Source: Stichopus chloronotus
Taxonomy: Eukaryota > Echinodermata > Holothuroidea > Aspidochirotida > Stichopodidae
DNA length: 64,000 nt
Direction: 5' to 3'
NCBI GenBank assembly: GCA_021234535.1
Contig: CM037838.1
Location: 7,131,506 to 7,195,505, forward strand
The notes under the pieces are model-generated. The model did not search any database. It was not told the origin of the DNA and worked only from the letters and a program-made list of their open reading frames with translations. Every line of letters starts with the position of its first letter. The stretch's first letter is position 1. Positions 49,221-62,406 of the stretch are shown here, in pieces. The position numbers and the translations under genes were made by a program.

Positions 49221-52200
49221 GTAAACGGTTGTAAAATCTCCACCGACATCCGCTACAAGTACTGAAATAGAAAAGTCCCTATTGTAACAATGACGCGCGC
49301 ATTTATTTACAAAGTTGTAAACCGTTGATGTTAGCTTCTAGACTCTGCACTGAGCTGTAACAATGGTGAATGGCGAATCTACATGGAGGAGGGACATAGC
49401 TATGTCAACCCCTGTACCGTCCTGTGTCTAGACCGGACCTTGAAGTCGTCGCGCCGATGACCGTTCTGAAAATCAACAAGACGTATAGATAATGGATTCT
49501 GCTCATGCGCAGTGCAATTTTTCACCGCGCGTTCCGTCCTCTTTGTCTCCCGTCCTGAAATCGAAAGGTCTCTATTATCAGACAACGCGGAACCTACGGA
49601 ACCTACTCTACTGCATGAAACCGGCGTTTTCGCCACGAGAGCAACTTTTGGGAACCCTCAATCGGAACCTTCAATCGGAACTCCTATTTTCTTCTTTTGA
49701 AAGAACTTCATATGAAAACAATTTTCCATGCTTATATGTAAAGCAATAATTGACCCTATACGGAGGCTAGACTACGCCCAGTCCAAAATTACCTGACCAA
49801 TCATATACATTCAAGCCACATGTGCACGGACGAGACTCTACAGGCTTTGTTTCCTATCATAAAATTACTGGACACACTGGAAATCCTCAACATCTCCCTA
49901 TAATGTGTCAACTGCAATTATTTACCTTGAAAATATGAGTTGAACTGGTAATTGAATGGTCATCTAACTTTGTTCTTCGTCGGTGTTTCAGGGAACAGAA
50001 AGTAGAGAAAAAGATCACATGTCATAAAACCTGAAAGAGAATCATGCACTCATCTTCCAGATCTTTGAATATGGAAATTGTCTCAACATTTTTGTTGGTC
50101 CTACAAAATTCAGACTCTCCAAGAAACCATAGCAGTTAATCACCGTTAGTTGAAATCATACAGACCAATTTGGAATGGATGTAATTATTCATCTATGTAA
50201 AAAAAGGACTTTTGCAATTTTATTTTGTATTTGCTATGATATATTCCGCGGAATCCAACTTTCACTGACAAATTTTCATCTCATATTCAGCTTTAAGAGG
50301 AAGCTGACACGGGGTAGTAATGAATAACAGTAGGCCTATAAAACGTTTCATTAAATTAAATCATATCTGCCGACGTTCCTTTGCTCTCCTATTGGATGAA
50401 GGAAAGTCGATTTATATGAAAATGTCGGAAAGTTGGGGCAGAGTAGCAATGAGTAACAATAGGAGGATTATTTGTCGTTGAACGTAATCATATATGATGT
50501 ACATGTATTACGTAATATTGAATGTATTTGCCAAAGTGTTACCCATTGAAGACTACAATGCTAGTGTATTTGCTTTATTGTTTTCTTTTTCTGTAAGGGA
50601 AAAACAAAGAAAATTCATACCATTCCAAGTGAAGAAAATTAAAGAAGAGAAATAAAAGTAAAGAAAATTTTTTTTTCTTCCGCCAAATGTTGTTTTCGTT
50701 GTTCATGCATTCTACGTTTACTATTCCGTGTCATCATAACAGATAAACATGTATGTTCAATTTTCACATAAACAATTAATTCAATGACATGTTCATGTCA
50801 CAGTTTGCCCATATCAACCAAGTTTCGAGCGAATCTATACCCGCATAACGATTTGTCAAGAACACATATCAAATTAATATGCTTCGACAGTCGCTTACCA
50901 CAACTTCTTACAAGTGACTTGTGTCTACATTATACAAAAGACTAGACTACAGGTCACAGGTTAAAATGCATGCCACAAACAACAATTAAAAGGTACGGTA
51001 AAACTTGAACAGAGGAAAATCTTGTTATTTTGTCTCGATGATCCCTTAAGGGGATTACACTAACAGTTTCCACTAAATCCCACTTACTCTGCATGTCTCT
51101 CACTTTTTAACGTGGTATAATATTGATCGGCTGTAATAATAAAAGTTGGATACTGCTACATAGGTTAGTGAAACGCATTTTGCGGGGCTTTTTGTGCTTT
51201 GATACCCTTTCACCAAATAAAGAGTTTGTTTTGTCCTTATTTAAAAAAAACTTGACTTAGGCCTAACTGAATTCGTTGTACTGAATTACTAAATATCCAA
51301 CATGCATAAAACTTCCATGTCAGGTTACTGGTCAACGTATGAGACATTTTTACACTATGCGGTATATGGATTCTAAAAGCATGAAATTTACATGCACCTA
51401 TAATTATTGACCATACGTCGAAACTAGAACATCAACAGACTGGGTATCAAACACTGTAACTATTTGCATCTCCCTTTAGCTAACTTTTCGTACCCTTTAA
51501 TCGAATATTAGGTAACTTTTAATCGCTTGCTTATCTCGTAGTGGACAGTTTGCAGTCCAGTACTGGTCAAACTGTATTTATTTCAGAAAGAGATTAAACC
51601 AACCTTTAGATAAATTAGATTTGACTTGCTAAATTTATCTGTTGTTCTTCCCATTGATTGGTAAACAGTTTGAAGTTCTGAATTCTACTTAAATAATATG
51701 AAGGTTTGAGTCCAAAGATTAACAATCTCTCCTCGCAGTAGTTACAACCAAGATAAAAGCACTAAACTCGTAATTTACAGCAAAACCGTTGTAAAACCTT
51801 GAAACACCTTTAGTTTATTTATCTATGAAAACAACAGCAACGCTGTTTTACCACTTGGCAGTCGTTTGGAAATGTTATGGTACATTATTGTATCACATAT
51901 ATACTATGCGTCAACGTTTGCAAGCCGCGTATTCAAAGCACTTTTTTTTTCATACGCTTTTATTCAATAAAGTAGACTTTGTGTCTTAAAAATATATTTG
52001 CATGTCATTAGGTCTGGGCTTAGATAACACAAGTCGCCTCGTGAACTACGTTGCGCTTATTAAGGATTAATGAAACATGATTAATTTGTCCCAGGATGTT
52101 TGTTTGTCGACTGATTTTCATTGTATGCAAATGAAAGATATCAGTTGGATTGAGACTATAGATTTCACCTCTCTCTTTCTCTCATCTAGTGAGGCACGGT

Positions 52201-52696
52201 ACACACGAAATGATAATATTATGACTTTCCATGCTTTGTAAAGTCACCGTAACACGTGATCTGCGTTTTGTATAGTGCGACTGTTTAACTATATGTGCAT
52301 ATATATCTTCAGATAAGTAATATTATTGACACCCGTGTACCGGCTTTTTTCATTAGGTACTTAGGTGACAAAGGTGAGACTATATATAGAATTTATCTTG
52401 TAGCTTCGTTTACAAACCTTGCCCTTAATGTACTCATAAATTTACGTTATGCTTGCTGCTTTTGTAACGAAAACCTGTTTGTAAGATGTAAAATAACAAA
52501 CTACTAACTTGACTGCATTTATTTCAGTGAAATTGTAGCATTTTACTTTAGCTTATAGTTCTTCCATAAATTTAAAATGGGCATATACTGCATGTATGTT
52601 CATATAGAGCAGACATGCGTTACTTTCAATATAATTACACGGAGGCTATTTGTTTTAGGCCTATAGTTGTAACATAAAAGTACATAAATCGTTCAA

Positions 52697-53000
52697 AATG
52701 TACCAACATGGCAAACAAATTACGCAGTTAAACCATTCAATCTCATGAATAAACATCTGCAAAAGCTTTACTTCCTCAAACATAAATGAGTCACGGAAGA
52801 TGCATCATATAAATTTTAGAAAGTTAGTGGGTAAACAAGTCATCAACAAATATCACTGACTTTCTATCTGTGAAAAGCTCTTTTTTTTCCAAAAGAAGGC
52901 CACCGTCGGCCTTCGTTACCTTATCATTCTATGTCCACAAGTATCGTTTTTAATTCGATTTTTTTCTTGTCCAAGAAACACCTAGTTTCATTTTAATTCG
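52697..53000. repeat. Dispersed repeat shared with 57255-57600, copy 1
   Basis: ATGTACCAACATGGCA starts both copies; ATGAATAAACATCTGCAAAAG, TTTCTATCTGTGA and ATCATTCTATGTCCACAA follow in the same order. The copies are about 4.56 kb apart and directly oriented. Within this copy AAGGCCACCGTCGGCCTT forms a short hairpin. Confidence 0.7.
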
Positions 53001-53083
53001 TGGTAAGAATTGCACGGATGATTTGATCGCATTATTGCGACCGAATCTGGAAGATTGTTTTATTTCTTATATAAGGTAACGTG

Positions 53084-53323
53084 CACTGGCGGATCTAAGT
53101 CGGGGGGGGGGGTGGCAACCTGGGGGAAAAATTGTTTCATAAAGACCAATTTTCGTGGGACCCCTCTGTTGGCGGACCAAGAAAATTTTATTAGGGACTG
53201 AACTGCAACAGAAACCTTCTATCTGTGATTTTCCAACCCCACCACTTAAAACATTCCCTCATGATCACTTTGCTATCAGTAAGTCCCTCCCTCCCACCAT
53301 TCAAGGACTTGGATCCGCCAGTG
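53084..53323. mobile_element. hAT-type MITE, 240 bp
   Basis: The ends are CACTGGCGGATCTAAGTC and its inverted partner GACTTGGATCCGCCAGTG, differing at one position. The 8-bp flanks GTAACGTG (53076-53083) and GTGACGTG (53324-53331) differ at one position, as expected of an aged hAT target duplication. There is no coding capacity; a G11 run lies near the left end. Confidence 0.85.
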
Positions 53324-54078
53324 GTGACGTGGGCCTATTCAATGAAATGTCATTCTTAGCTACATGGATGAATACTTGCTGAAAATCTGAAGTCACTTCT
53401 CTTATGAGAGATGTAAATGTGCTTACTGGTAGAATCAAACAACTTACAGATATATAATGTGGAGACTAACATCAAAGAAAACTGATTTTTTTTTTAAATG
53501 ATATATCTTTTCTTACTCCATGTTTATTGTTCTATCTTTGTCATTTCATTATGTTTTGTTATTAAGTAACCAAATATTGAATACTTTAAAGGTGACTGGT
53601 CATGTTATTAATAACTTATGTGACGTCTATTTCTTCGTAATAAAACTTTGCACAAGTTTACCGTTACTATTTGCCTGTAGCATTGAAACTTCGAAGGACC
53701 GTGCATGTATGTACATACGGCTTTGCTATTATATAGTAATATTATTTATATAATAGTGTTATTACTGTACACTCAGTACGTGCAAAAAGCGTCTCACCGG
53801 AAACTAGGAATGCATGCCTGCAGACATTTATCACCACATGAGATATCGAGACGGTCTATCATCTAGAAAACTGATACTTTTACATACCCTTATTTCAAAG
53901 ATCGAAAGTGACTTCGTTAAAGGTTCTTTAAACAGTATGCGATATGTAGACCGTCTCACGTAAAATGAGATGCCACGAATCATAGCAAGCGTTTGCAATG
54001 CTAGTTTGCCAAGTATTTCAGATATACTTGTGTGGAAGCACTCAAACCTTCCTTTCTTATCAAAATATGTAATTTATA

Positions 54079-54297
54079 CACTCACAGAATTATTTACCTA
54101 AATTACGTAAAATAAGAACTCCATCAATTGTAGGTAAAATTAATGTAAGCAGTATTTGTAAATTTTTCATAATTTTGGTAAATTTTACTACATTTTAGTA
54201 AAATTGTTATATCATAATGTAAGACTTACATTAACTGTGTGTAAAATTTTACCAAAAAGTTATGGAGTTCTTATTTTACTTTACGTTTTTGTGAGTG
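54079..54297. mobile_element. MITE with TA target site, 219 bp
   Basis: CACTCACA at the left and TGTGAGTG at the right are flanked by TA on both sides (54077-54078, 54298-54299), the pattern of Tc1/mariner-type insertions. Inside, AAAATAAGAACTCCAT (left) and its inverse ATGGAGTTCTTATTTT (right) extend the inverted repeat, with an indel between. The core is made of GTAAAATTTTAC-like words and can fold further. Confidence 0.85.
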
Positions 54298-57254
54298 TAT
54301 GCACTAGTTACTAATGAGAACATGCTGACGGGAATATCACTTTCTGTCAGTTTGGCTTATATCCTTTTCTCATCTGTTCAAATTCTTAGCAGTCATGTGA
54401 TAAAGTTGTGATCTCTGTCTGAGTGTGTATGTGTATGTGTGTTTTCTTTTAAGAAAGTGTATATCTGTCTGTGAGTGAGTAAGTGAGTACGTGCGTGAGT
54501 GAGTGTGACTATCTTCACCGCGTTTACTGTTTCGTAGGTCAAACCGCAGTGTCGACATGACGTGCTATAAAAAAAAAAGTACTTTTAACAAGATATAAAA
54601 ACAAGTTATACAGACTCTTGACCAAATTTAAAAATATATCAGAATTAACCATTGCCCTTCTTACACGTTATCAGTGGGTATTTACACGACGATAACAACT
54701 GATGCCGATTGCACAAGTCTGAAGTCCTGTTTTTAGACTAAAAATATCTGCTTAATCAAACTCATCCTTGTTTTCTCTCGCCAACGATATTTTTAACCGT
54801 AAGTGCTCACTGATGACTCTGCCTGTTTTGGGTCTAGGCAGAAAGTTCGGACAATAGTAATAAAAAAATATGAACCATTAACTTACCTGAACTGGTTGAT
54901 AGACATTGGTCTTGTTTCACACTAACACAGAGCAAACAACAAAGAAGCCTAAGCGATGGCCAGTATATCGTACCTAGGAATCTGCAGCTAGCGATGATTG
55001 TCACGTTAAATCAATGCACGCAAGCCGTACAAGACTACCCGTACATTGAAATATAACATGGACTAAATCTGGACTAAACAGATTTACGAATGACACAGTT
55101 GTCACAAGAACCTAATGTGTACCCATTTGGTCAATAAGTTAATAGTAACGTTCATCTAGTCATATTCATATAGTTTGTTTATTGCTATTACACTCGGCAC
55201 ATGGACCATTATCAGTCGTTATGGGCCATACCTAACCAGACTGTAATATAATTTATTTGTAATTATTGTACAGGAAAACAGAAACATATCTTCCACACAT
55301 GAACATATCTTCCCGTGTCAAAATTGTCGAGAAGTTTCAGTGAACTAGAATCCTGATTTATGGTTTGATTGTTGGTAACCTAATACTGTGTCTTGATTCT
55401 TTATTCCTTTTGCTCACGAACATTACGGTGATCATGAAAACGCACAGAAAGCTTAGGGTGGGACAACTGTTCTTGAGTACTAATCCGCTGTTCGCTGACT
55501 ATGTGCCGAAAGGATCTACTTTCCGACAAGCGTATGCATCTGTATTCTTGTTGTTGATCAATCGTGCAAAACCTGAAAGACGATTCCAAGGACAGGCTAT
55601 GTAATCAGCTTTTTGTTTTAAATTATCTGTAAATTGAGCCTGGCTTTATCCAAATCAAAACCATCAACTTGAGTTGTGTTACTTAATCGACAGTGGGTAA
55701 ATTTGAGAATGTTCTTTGCATATCATTGGTATAAAATTATTTAATTATTATTACTATGTGTAAAGCGTTAAACATGTAAAATAAACAATTAAAAAGGCGG
55801 TATAAAATATAAACAATAGCAAAATGCACGAATAAGAACTAAAATTATGAAGCAGATAAAACTGGGGGCAAAGTACAGAGGTACGTAAATATCAGTAAAT
55901 GATAAACTCTATAAAGTGAAACTATTTTGAGCGATTTCTTAAAGGGGCTCATTGAGGTGATATGCATAAATTTGTGAACATTTTGAAGGGTATACAAACA
56001 CAGGACAATGCTTGCAATTAGCGTAGTTAGAAAAGGCTCACATCCAGCAGTTGAAAAAACACTGTCATTTTCTTTATTTTTTCATCCTAACAAATACTGG
56101 CAAAGTTCATATGAATTAGTACTAATGCGAAAAGTGTTTAGTCTTGAATTTTCAGAAACCGAAATAAATCTTTAACTACTCACTAATAATCCTTTGTACA
56201 TTTAATACATGCAGACACGGGGAGGACTCTATATGTGACCATTTGTCATTAGTATCTGAAGGACACTTGGTAGACGTAAAAAGAAAATAGTGAATTTCAC
56301 GAAACAATTCAGTGTGCGTCATTAAAAACTTGAACAAAAAGAAAGGTTTTTAGAGCAAGACTACATGTTCTGAGAAAAATACGTTCTCCAATTGCTGAAG
56401 TTTACCATCTAAATTGTCAAAGTAGGCGTCCAAGTATTTTGACCACTGTTGATTACTAATTTCAAAGTAACGGTCAAGATTACTGGCTCGAGAGCCTTGA
56501 CGACGAAGAAGTGACTGTTATATACAAACACACACCACACAACTAAAACCCTTATCACAAAAGATAGCCTGGAGTCAAAAATAGACCTCTTCTTGACCAC
56601 AATTTGCTCAAGAAAAGGAAAAGAAAAGAAAGACTCTAACAAATACGAAGGAGTTGGTTTGCTTAGGATTATCACCACCGGACATAACGTCGTAGAAGGT
56701 CATCGAATAGCCTTACGCCGCACACCGCCTGTACCCATAAAGAGAAAAAAAGGTGGAGTATGAAAAACATGCATTAAAATGCATAAAAAAAAATGATATA
56801 AAAAGCCGAGAGGTTTGGTTCAGTTCTGTCACAACGGTTTCTTCATCAGTTAATTTAGGGCATCTGCACACATCGATACAACGTTCAACTGTCGGTCACT
56901 TTCAGAACAGACTTACAAAGCGGTTAGTACAAAACAAATTGATAAACATTTTCTTTTTAATTTTGTAGCAAGAAATATCTAATACGATTTGCATATATGA
57001 TGATGCATTTCTTTCATCCTTTTTGTTCTGCTCTGAAAATTTTTTTTTTTAATTTTTCTGTTGTGATGGTGGAAACAGGATCATAGCATTTTTAAGATAT
57101 ACATAAAAATCCATATTTAACCAGACGAGCAGTGAGTTTGAGATTGTGATGCGAACAGAGAAACTTATTGTGCGGTGTCTTGTGTAGGGTCATGGTACCA
57201 TGTACGTACATAATGCTACAGGCGCCGCACTAGCTTAAAAAGAAATAGGAAGTT

Positions 57255-57600
57255 TTAGAATGTACCAACATGGCATACAAAGAAAAATAGCTGTAATCAT
57301 TGTTCAACCCTTCAGACTCATCCATGAACATCTGTAAAAGTTTCATCTCTGAAAACATTGTGCATGTGATGAGTAACAGAAGATAAATCACTTGAATTTT
57401 GAATCGTGTCGTTGAGCAAATTATTTTTGAGCAACAAATAATTGAATTTCTATCTGTGAGAAACTTATTTCTTGAAAAGATTATCCTTTCTCATTTTGAA
57501 TAACCTATCATTCTATGTCCACAAACATTGGTTTTAAAAATATGGTTGTTTTCTGTAAAACAAACGCCCTATTTTCCTTTAATCAAATAAAATACGCATC
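57255..57600. repeat. Dispersed repeat shared with 52697-53000, copy 2
   Basis: This is the partner of the copy at 52697-53000. It ends about 900 bp before the start codon of desaturase C. Confidence 0.7.
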
Positions 57601-58279
57601 ACGTACACGACTCTGTTAATGAGATAGGCCTACTCTCAGAAGAAAACGAAGAAAACCAAAACGGCTCTTTATTTGCTCTGGATGGGGAAAACTTTAAGAG
57701 ATTTGCTTAACTTAAAAATTAAATTATTTTTGCGAGAGTTTACGACCATCTAGGTACGTTTTAAGATATCCTATAAGCAGTGTCTGCCTCGTTGCCCTTT
57801 AATGTGACTGTAGTGTAGTCTAAGAGATTTTTCGTGTGAGGTATAATGGCATTAATGGCTATTACTGGTGTAAAAATAAACAAAGAAATGCATACGTTTA
57901 TAAATGCGATTGCACATGTGTCTTTGGAGTTCCATGAAGAATGTTATGGGATTTTGTGACAATGAGTCTTGTGTACCATTTTTATCAGAAATTGTTCAGT
58001 ATATATAAAAATCGCACACGCTTTACCTCTTTTTTTAGTTGTATAACAAGCGTCAATTACAAGAATTGTTTGCCTTACGATAGCACAGTCAACTTAACAA
58101 TGTTGAGTTTGCGATACTTAATCGTTCCAAACTTGTTTGATTTGACTCCAAAATTAGCACGCTGAAGAGTAATGTACACAAAATGTGTTCTAAAAATGCT
58201 ACCATGCATCTATGAGATAAAAAAAGCAAACGAGATTAAAGGTTGAAAGTAAAGACATGCACAGAGTGTCCTTTCCTGA

Positions 58280-58494
58280 AAGCTGATTGGTCGTCATTAG
58301 CGATATATCGTGTGACGTCATTCTCTTCATGATAACTTTTTGCAGGGAGTCAACATAGTTTCTCGTTGACCCAAAGAAGTCCTCAGTTCGTTAATAAGCG
58401 AAAGCTGTCACGAATTAAGTACATTTACAGCTTCATCTTCAAAGTGTCTACACACAGAACTACCTTTGTGCACCTTCCATAGACTGAAACGAAA
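58280..58494 (+). promoter_or_regulatory. Putative promoter and 5' UTR of desaturase C
   Basis: An inverted CCAAT box (ATTGG, 58286-58290) and a full CRE palindrome TGACGTCA (58313-58320) lie within 210 bases of the start codon, with AT-rich ATATAT between them. The stretch to the ATG has no upstream ATG that would obviously compete. CATAG before 58482 could instead be an acceptor after a 5' intron. Confidence 0.4.
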
Positions 58495-61400
58495 ATGGCT
58501 CCTCTTCAGATTAGAGATGAGACGATACCCGCCGTGCATCCAGTGGAAGGAAAGAAAGTTCACCAAGATAAACCCAAAGAGTATAAAATGGAGATCGTGT
58601 GGCCTAACTTAATCGTGCACGTAGTTCTTCATTCCGCAGCCCTCTATGGTCTCACAGTTGAAATGTGGAGGTCCCAGTGGTATACGTTACTATTTGGTGA
58701 GTATTGTTAAAAAAAAAAGAAAAAGTATATTGTTGTCGATAATTCGGTTAGGTTACTGATATATCATCCACAGTTTATTTTAGTTAGATTGCTTTTCAAC
58801 TTTGATGACGATCGCGACTTGACTCCTTGTTTTCATCTCAATAAATTGATAAATTACTTCATGCTCATTAATGACGGAGACGTAACAATCAACTATAAGT
58901 ATTTTTTCGTTTTTGCACTGTTCATACTTTCAGCGTTCGTGCTAGGTTGGCTTTCCAATCTCGGAATCACGGCTGGTGCCCATCGGTTATGGAGTCACAA
59001 AGCCTACTCGGCTAAATTACCACTTAGGATATTTCTTGCCATCATTGCGTCTTTGTCTTGTCAGGTGAGTCCATATTTATCAAGAGTTACTGCTTTAGTC
59101 ATAAAACTTAGAAAAATCTGATGAAATGTAACAAAACAAAATGCAAGTTTAGATATGTAATTTTAGATATCATAAGAAAGCAAGTAATATCAGCCTACTT
59201 GATCCCTGTTTCTACGAGTGACATTGGTAACGTGTTAATCACATCAAAGGAATTCTAAGTTTACCTGTGCAATAAATTGTACGCAGACGATTTGGAAAAC
59301 TAATTGAAAGCCCCCCCCCCCCCAAAAAAAAAAAAAAAAAACATGATGCCAAGAGATCTTTTCGATATAAAATAAACATTTATCAAATAAAAAAAAGTTT
59401 TATTTAAACTTGAATACTTCACTTTTCACTTTCAATTTAACTGGTTTATATGGATTGATTTAATCACATCAATGTATACCTATTGAATACGGTTTTCGTT
59501 GATATTAAAAATAAAAAAACAGACAAAAGGGAAAGTATTTATATTAAATCCTGTTTAAAAGTGGGAGTCAAATAAAAGAAATAAATATGAAGTGTGTAAA
59601 TATTGGTTTAAGGAAGTGAAAATGGCCTTTTACAAATTTCCGCAACTGTGTATATGTATACAATAATACTTCAAATCTGAGCTGATTTGGTTGGTTGATC
59701 AAGAGCCACGTGACATTAGAGAATATTGTAGTGACAACTTAAAAGGGAATTAAGTAGTCTAAGCCGTTTTTTTAAGAAAAAGATAATTGTATTTGTAAGA
59801 CCAATCCTTGTTGACACAGAATGATTGAATATTTAAATTAGGGAAGGACGGTGGTCTTCATTTCAAGAAATAAGTTTCTGACAGATAGAAATTTAGTGTT
59901 TTTTTTTTGGCACAAGAATAATTTGTTGACCCAAACTTCAAAAATTGCAAATGATTTTGGAGGGCATTTTTTGCAGATGTTGAGCCTGAATGATTTGACA
60001 ATAATCAAAGCTGTTTTTTATCTGCATACCATGTAGGTGCGCTGTAAAAGCCCTATAGCCCTTTGAAGGGAATCTTGAAGGAAAGAGAATTCTCCAATTT
60101 CCAGTTTCTTGTCCATAACTCAAGATACTGATATTTGAATTAGGACTGCTCTGTCCAGAAGACTGACAAATAAATTTTAAAAGTTATCGTTTTTCTGTGA
60201 GATTAAAAATCGTATTAAACCTTGGAATATAACAGCAGTGAAAAATGACATTTGCATACACTAGTGCAACTTTTAGCTCTGAAAATGATGATAACATGTT
60301 TAAAGGAATATTTTTACTGATGGTTGAAGGGGTTCTTCAATCAAAGAAAATAACTTTTCACTCCAGGCATTTTAAACCCATGTCAATATCTTGTTAGTAT
60401 CTCACGACATTGCTATTTGAAGAAAGACCTCAAGTTGCCTCAATGTTACCAAAATGCCATAAAAGTTGAAGGTTGAAATTTAACAGTAGTGAAATGTAGA
60501 TTAGGTATATTGCAGATTTACCTTAAAATATTGTGGCAATTTATCATCTTAAATATCTCTTGAACTGGTGTAGTGTATCTTTAAGGACAGTCAAGATATA
60601 TAAAAAAGTTCAAAGGATTTTCAAGCAGTTTTATCTGGATGACATAGTATGTTTCCAAAAGTGCAATAAACCAGTTTAAAATTGAGCTTTCCTTAAAGAT
60701 CCATACTTTCCATACGGAACATGCTATTGTTATATGGTTTTCACCAATAGCGAGAGAAAAGTATTCCTAATTTTTCATAACATATCAATAATTGTCTTCA
60801 ATGGCTAATATCTGTAAAGTATCGCAATATTTTTTTGCAAGCCTTCAGTCTAGATCATAAACAGGGAGAGGGCTCAATTAGATTGTATGATATGGTCTCA
60901 TGTACACACTCCCCATAATGCAATGCACCACTGTGAACTAGAAGTCTCATAATAAGCCATAAAGTCCAAGCAGGTAGTAGTGCTGACAATTTGTCGCGAA
61001 AGTTGGGAAAAAGACCCCTATTTTTTATGGGATTCCAGTCTTTTCATCTGGTGAATCCCTGTCACGGATCCCATCGATTACCGGTTAAATTTCGTATCTG
61101 TAGGTGATTTCTAACCAACTTCGTCGGTCAACAATTTTTGGTTTCAGATTAATGAAATTGTCCACAATTTATGAATATTAGTTTACAACATGTCCAAAGT
61201 AATTTCATCGTGGATATCATTTTGTTTGAAATTTTATTTTCCCTATACAGAACTCAATCTACATCTGGTGCAGAGACCATCGCGTCCACCATAAGTACAC
61301 AGAAACGGACGCTGACCCACACAACGCCAAAAGGGGATTCTTCTTCTCCCACATGGGCTGGTTGATGGTGAAGAAACACCCGGAAGTAATCGAGAAGGGT

Positions 61401-62406
61401 GCCAAACTTGATTGCAACGATATTTTTAATGACCCAGTCGTAAAATTTCAACACAAGTAAGTTGGATGTAAAGATAGATTTGGCCTTTTCAATATTCACT
61501 TGATGAAACTATGTCGAGAGTATAGGACTCAGGAGAATGGTTCTACCTGGTCGGGAATGAGGTGGGATGGAGTCACAGCAAGTTTGTAGATTTTTCTCAT
61601 TGTTTGCGGGTGCGTATGCAAAAGATCTATGTATGACCTAACTGTCTTACATAAACACGTTGTAGATCAAATCTAAAAATCACATAAAAAAGGAACAGTT
61701 TTCTCTAAAATTTTGGCACTATTCTGTCACCCATTCACACGACATGTATCTAAATCACATTTCACTTCTGGTGTTTGTTTTTTTTTTTCTTGTGGTGCCC
61801 TCTAGCTGCATCTTCTTCCATCATCCATCCTCTTACCTCTAGTTCAACAATTTAACTACCCCCATCCTTTCTTGGCCACATTATCATCAACCTGTAAATA
61901 TTCATTGGACCCCTTCACCGCATTCTTTCTTTTTTTTCCTTTTTATTTTCAGATATTACTATCCGATGATATTAGTGGTCAGTTTCATCCTTCCCACTGT
62001 TATCCCCTGGTATTGTTGGAACGAATCCCTCTGGAATGCCTACATCGTATCCGGTTTGACTCGATTGGTATTGACGTTGAACATCACGTGGTGTGTCAAC
62101 AGCGTCGCCCACATGTGGGGGACCCACCCGTACGATGAATCTATCGATCCCGCCCAAAATGTCGCTGTGTCTTTCTTTGCGCTCGGTGAAGGCTGGCATA
62201 ACTACCATCACGTGTTCCCATTCGATTACCGCGCCAGCGAGTTTCGTTGGTTGGTAAACCCCACCACCCAGTTCATCGACTTAATGTATTACGTAGGACA
62301 AGCTTACAACCTGAAATATATGACGGAAGAATCGATAAAATCGAGAGCGGCCAAGTCCGGGGATGGATCCATTTATCCCAGATTAGATAAAATGCATGAA
62401 CATTAA
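58495..62406 (+). CDS. SCD: Stearoyl-CoA (acyl-CoA delta-9) desaturase, copy C
   Basis: This is an ER-membrane acyl-CoA delta-9 desaturase of 330 residues. Exons: 58495-58696, 58934-59064, 61251-61456, 61953-62406; phases match A and B, and exons 2 and 3 have the same lengths (131, 206). Histidine boxes: HRLWSH (84-89), HRVHH (121-125), HNYHH (262-266); NSVAH at 229-233 adds the Asn and His ligands. Hydrophobic segments: [17 protein letters not shown] in exon 1, [11 protein letters not shown] in exon 2, and two in exon 4 ([16 protein letters not shown] and the stretch before NSVAH). It keeps the usual Ala before box 1, unlike A and B. The start (MAPLQIRDE) begins a hydrophilic N-terminus of normal length. 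It is clearly paralogous to A and B, diverged along its whole length and transcribed away from B. Confidence 0.94.
59065..61250 (+). other. Intron 2 of desaturase C
   Basis: This is 2.2 kb of AT-rich intron with a C13-A18 homopolymer junction at 59311-59341. No nested gene or clear repeat family was recognised. Confidence 0.6.

Larger units (their letters stand above)
48798..58494. other. Intergenic region between divergent desaturases B and C
   Basis: No gene is supported in these 9.7 kb. Contents named separately are a ~60-bp tandem repeat (49063-49220), two MITEs (53084-53323, 54079-54297) and a repeat pair (52697-53000 and 57255-57600). Around 49290-49640 CG content rises and GCATGCGCAGTG-like sequence occurs, a possible promoter or 5' exon of copy B. 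A strong minus-strand donor (TTCAG then GTAAGT, at about 54886) is another candidate 5' exon end. Confidence 0.5.
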
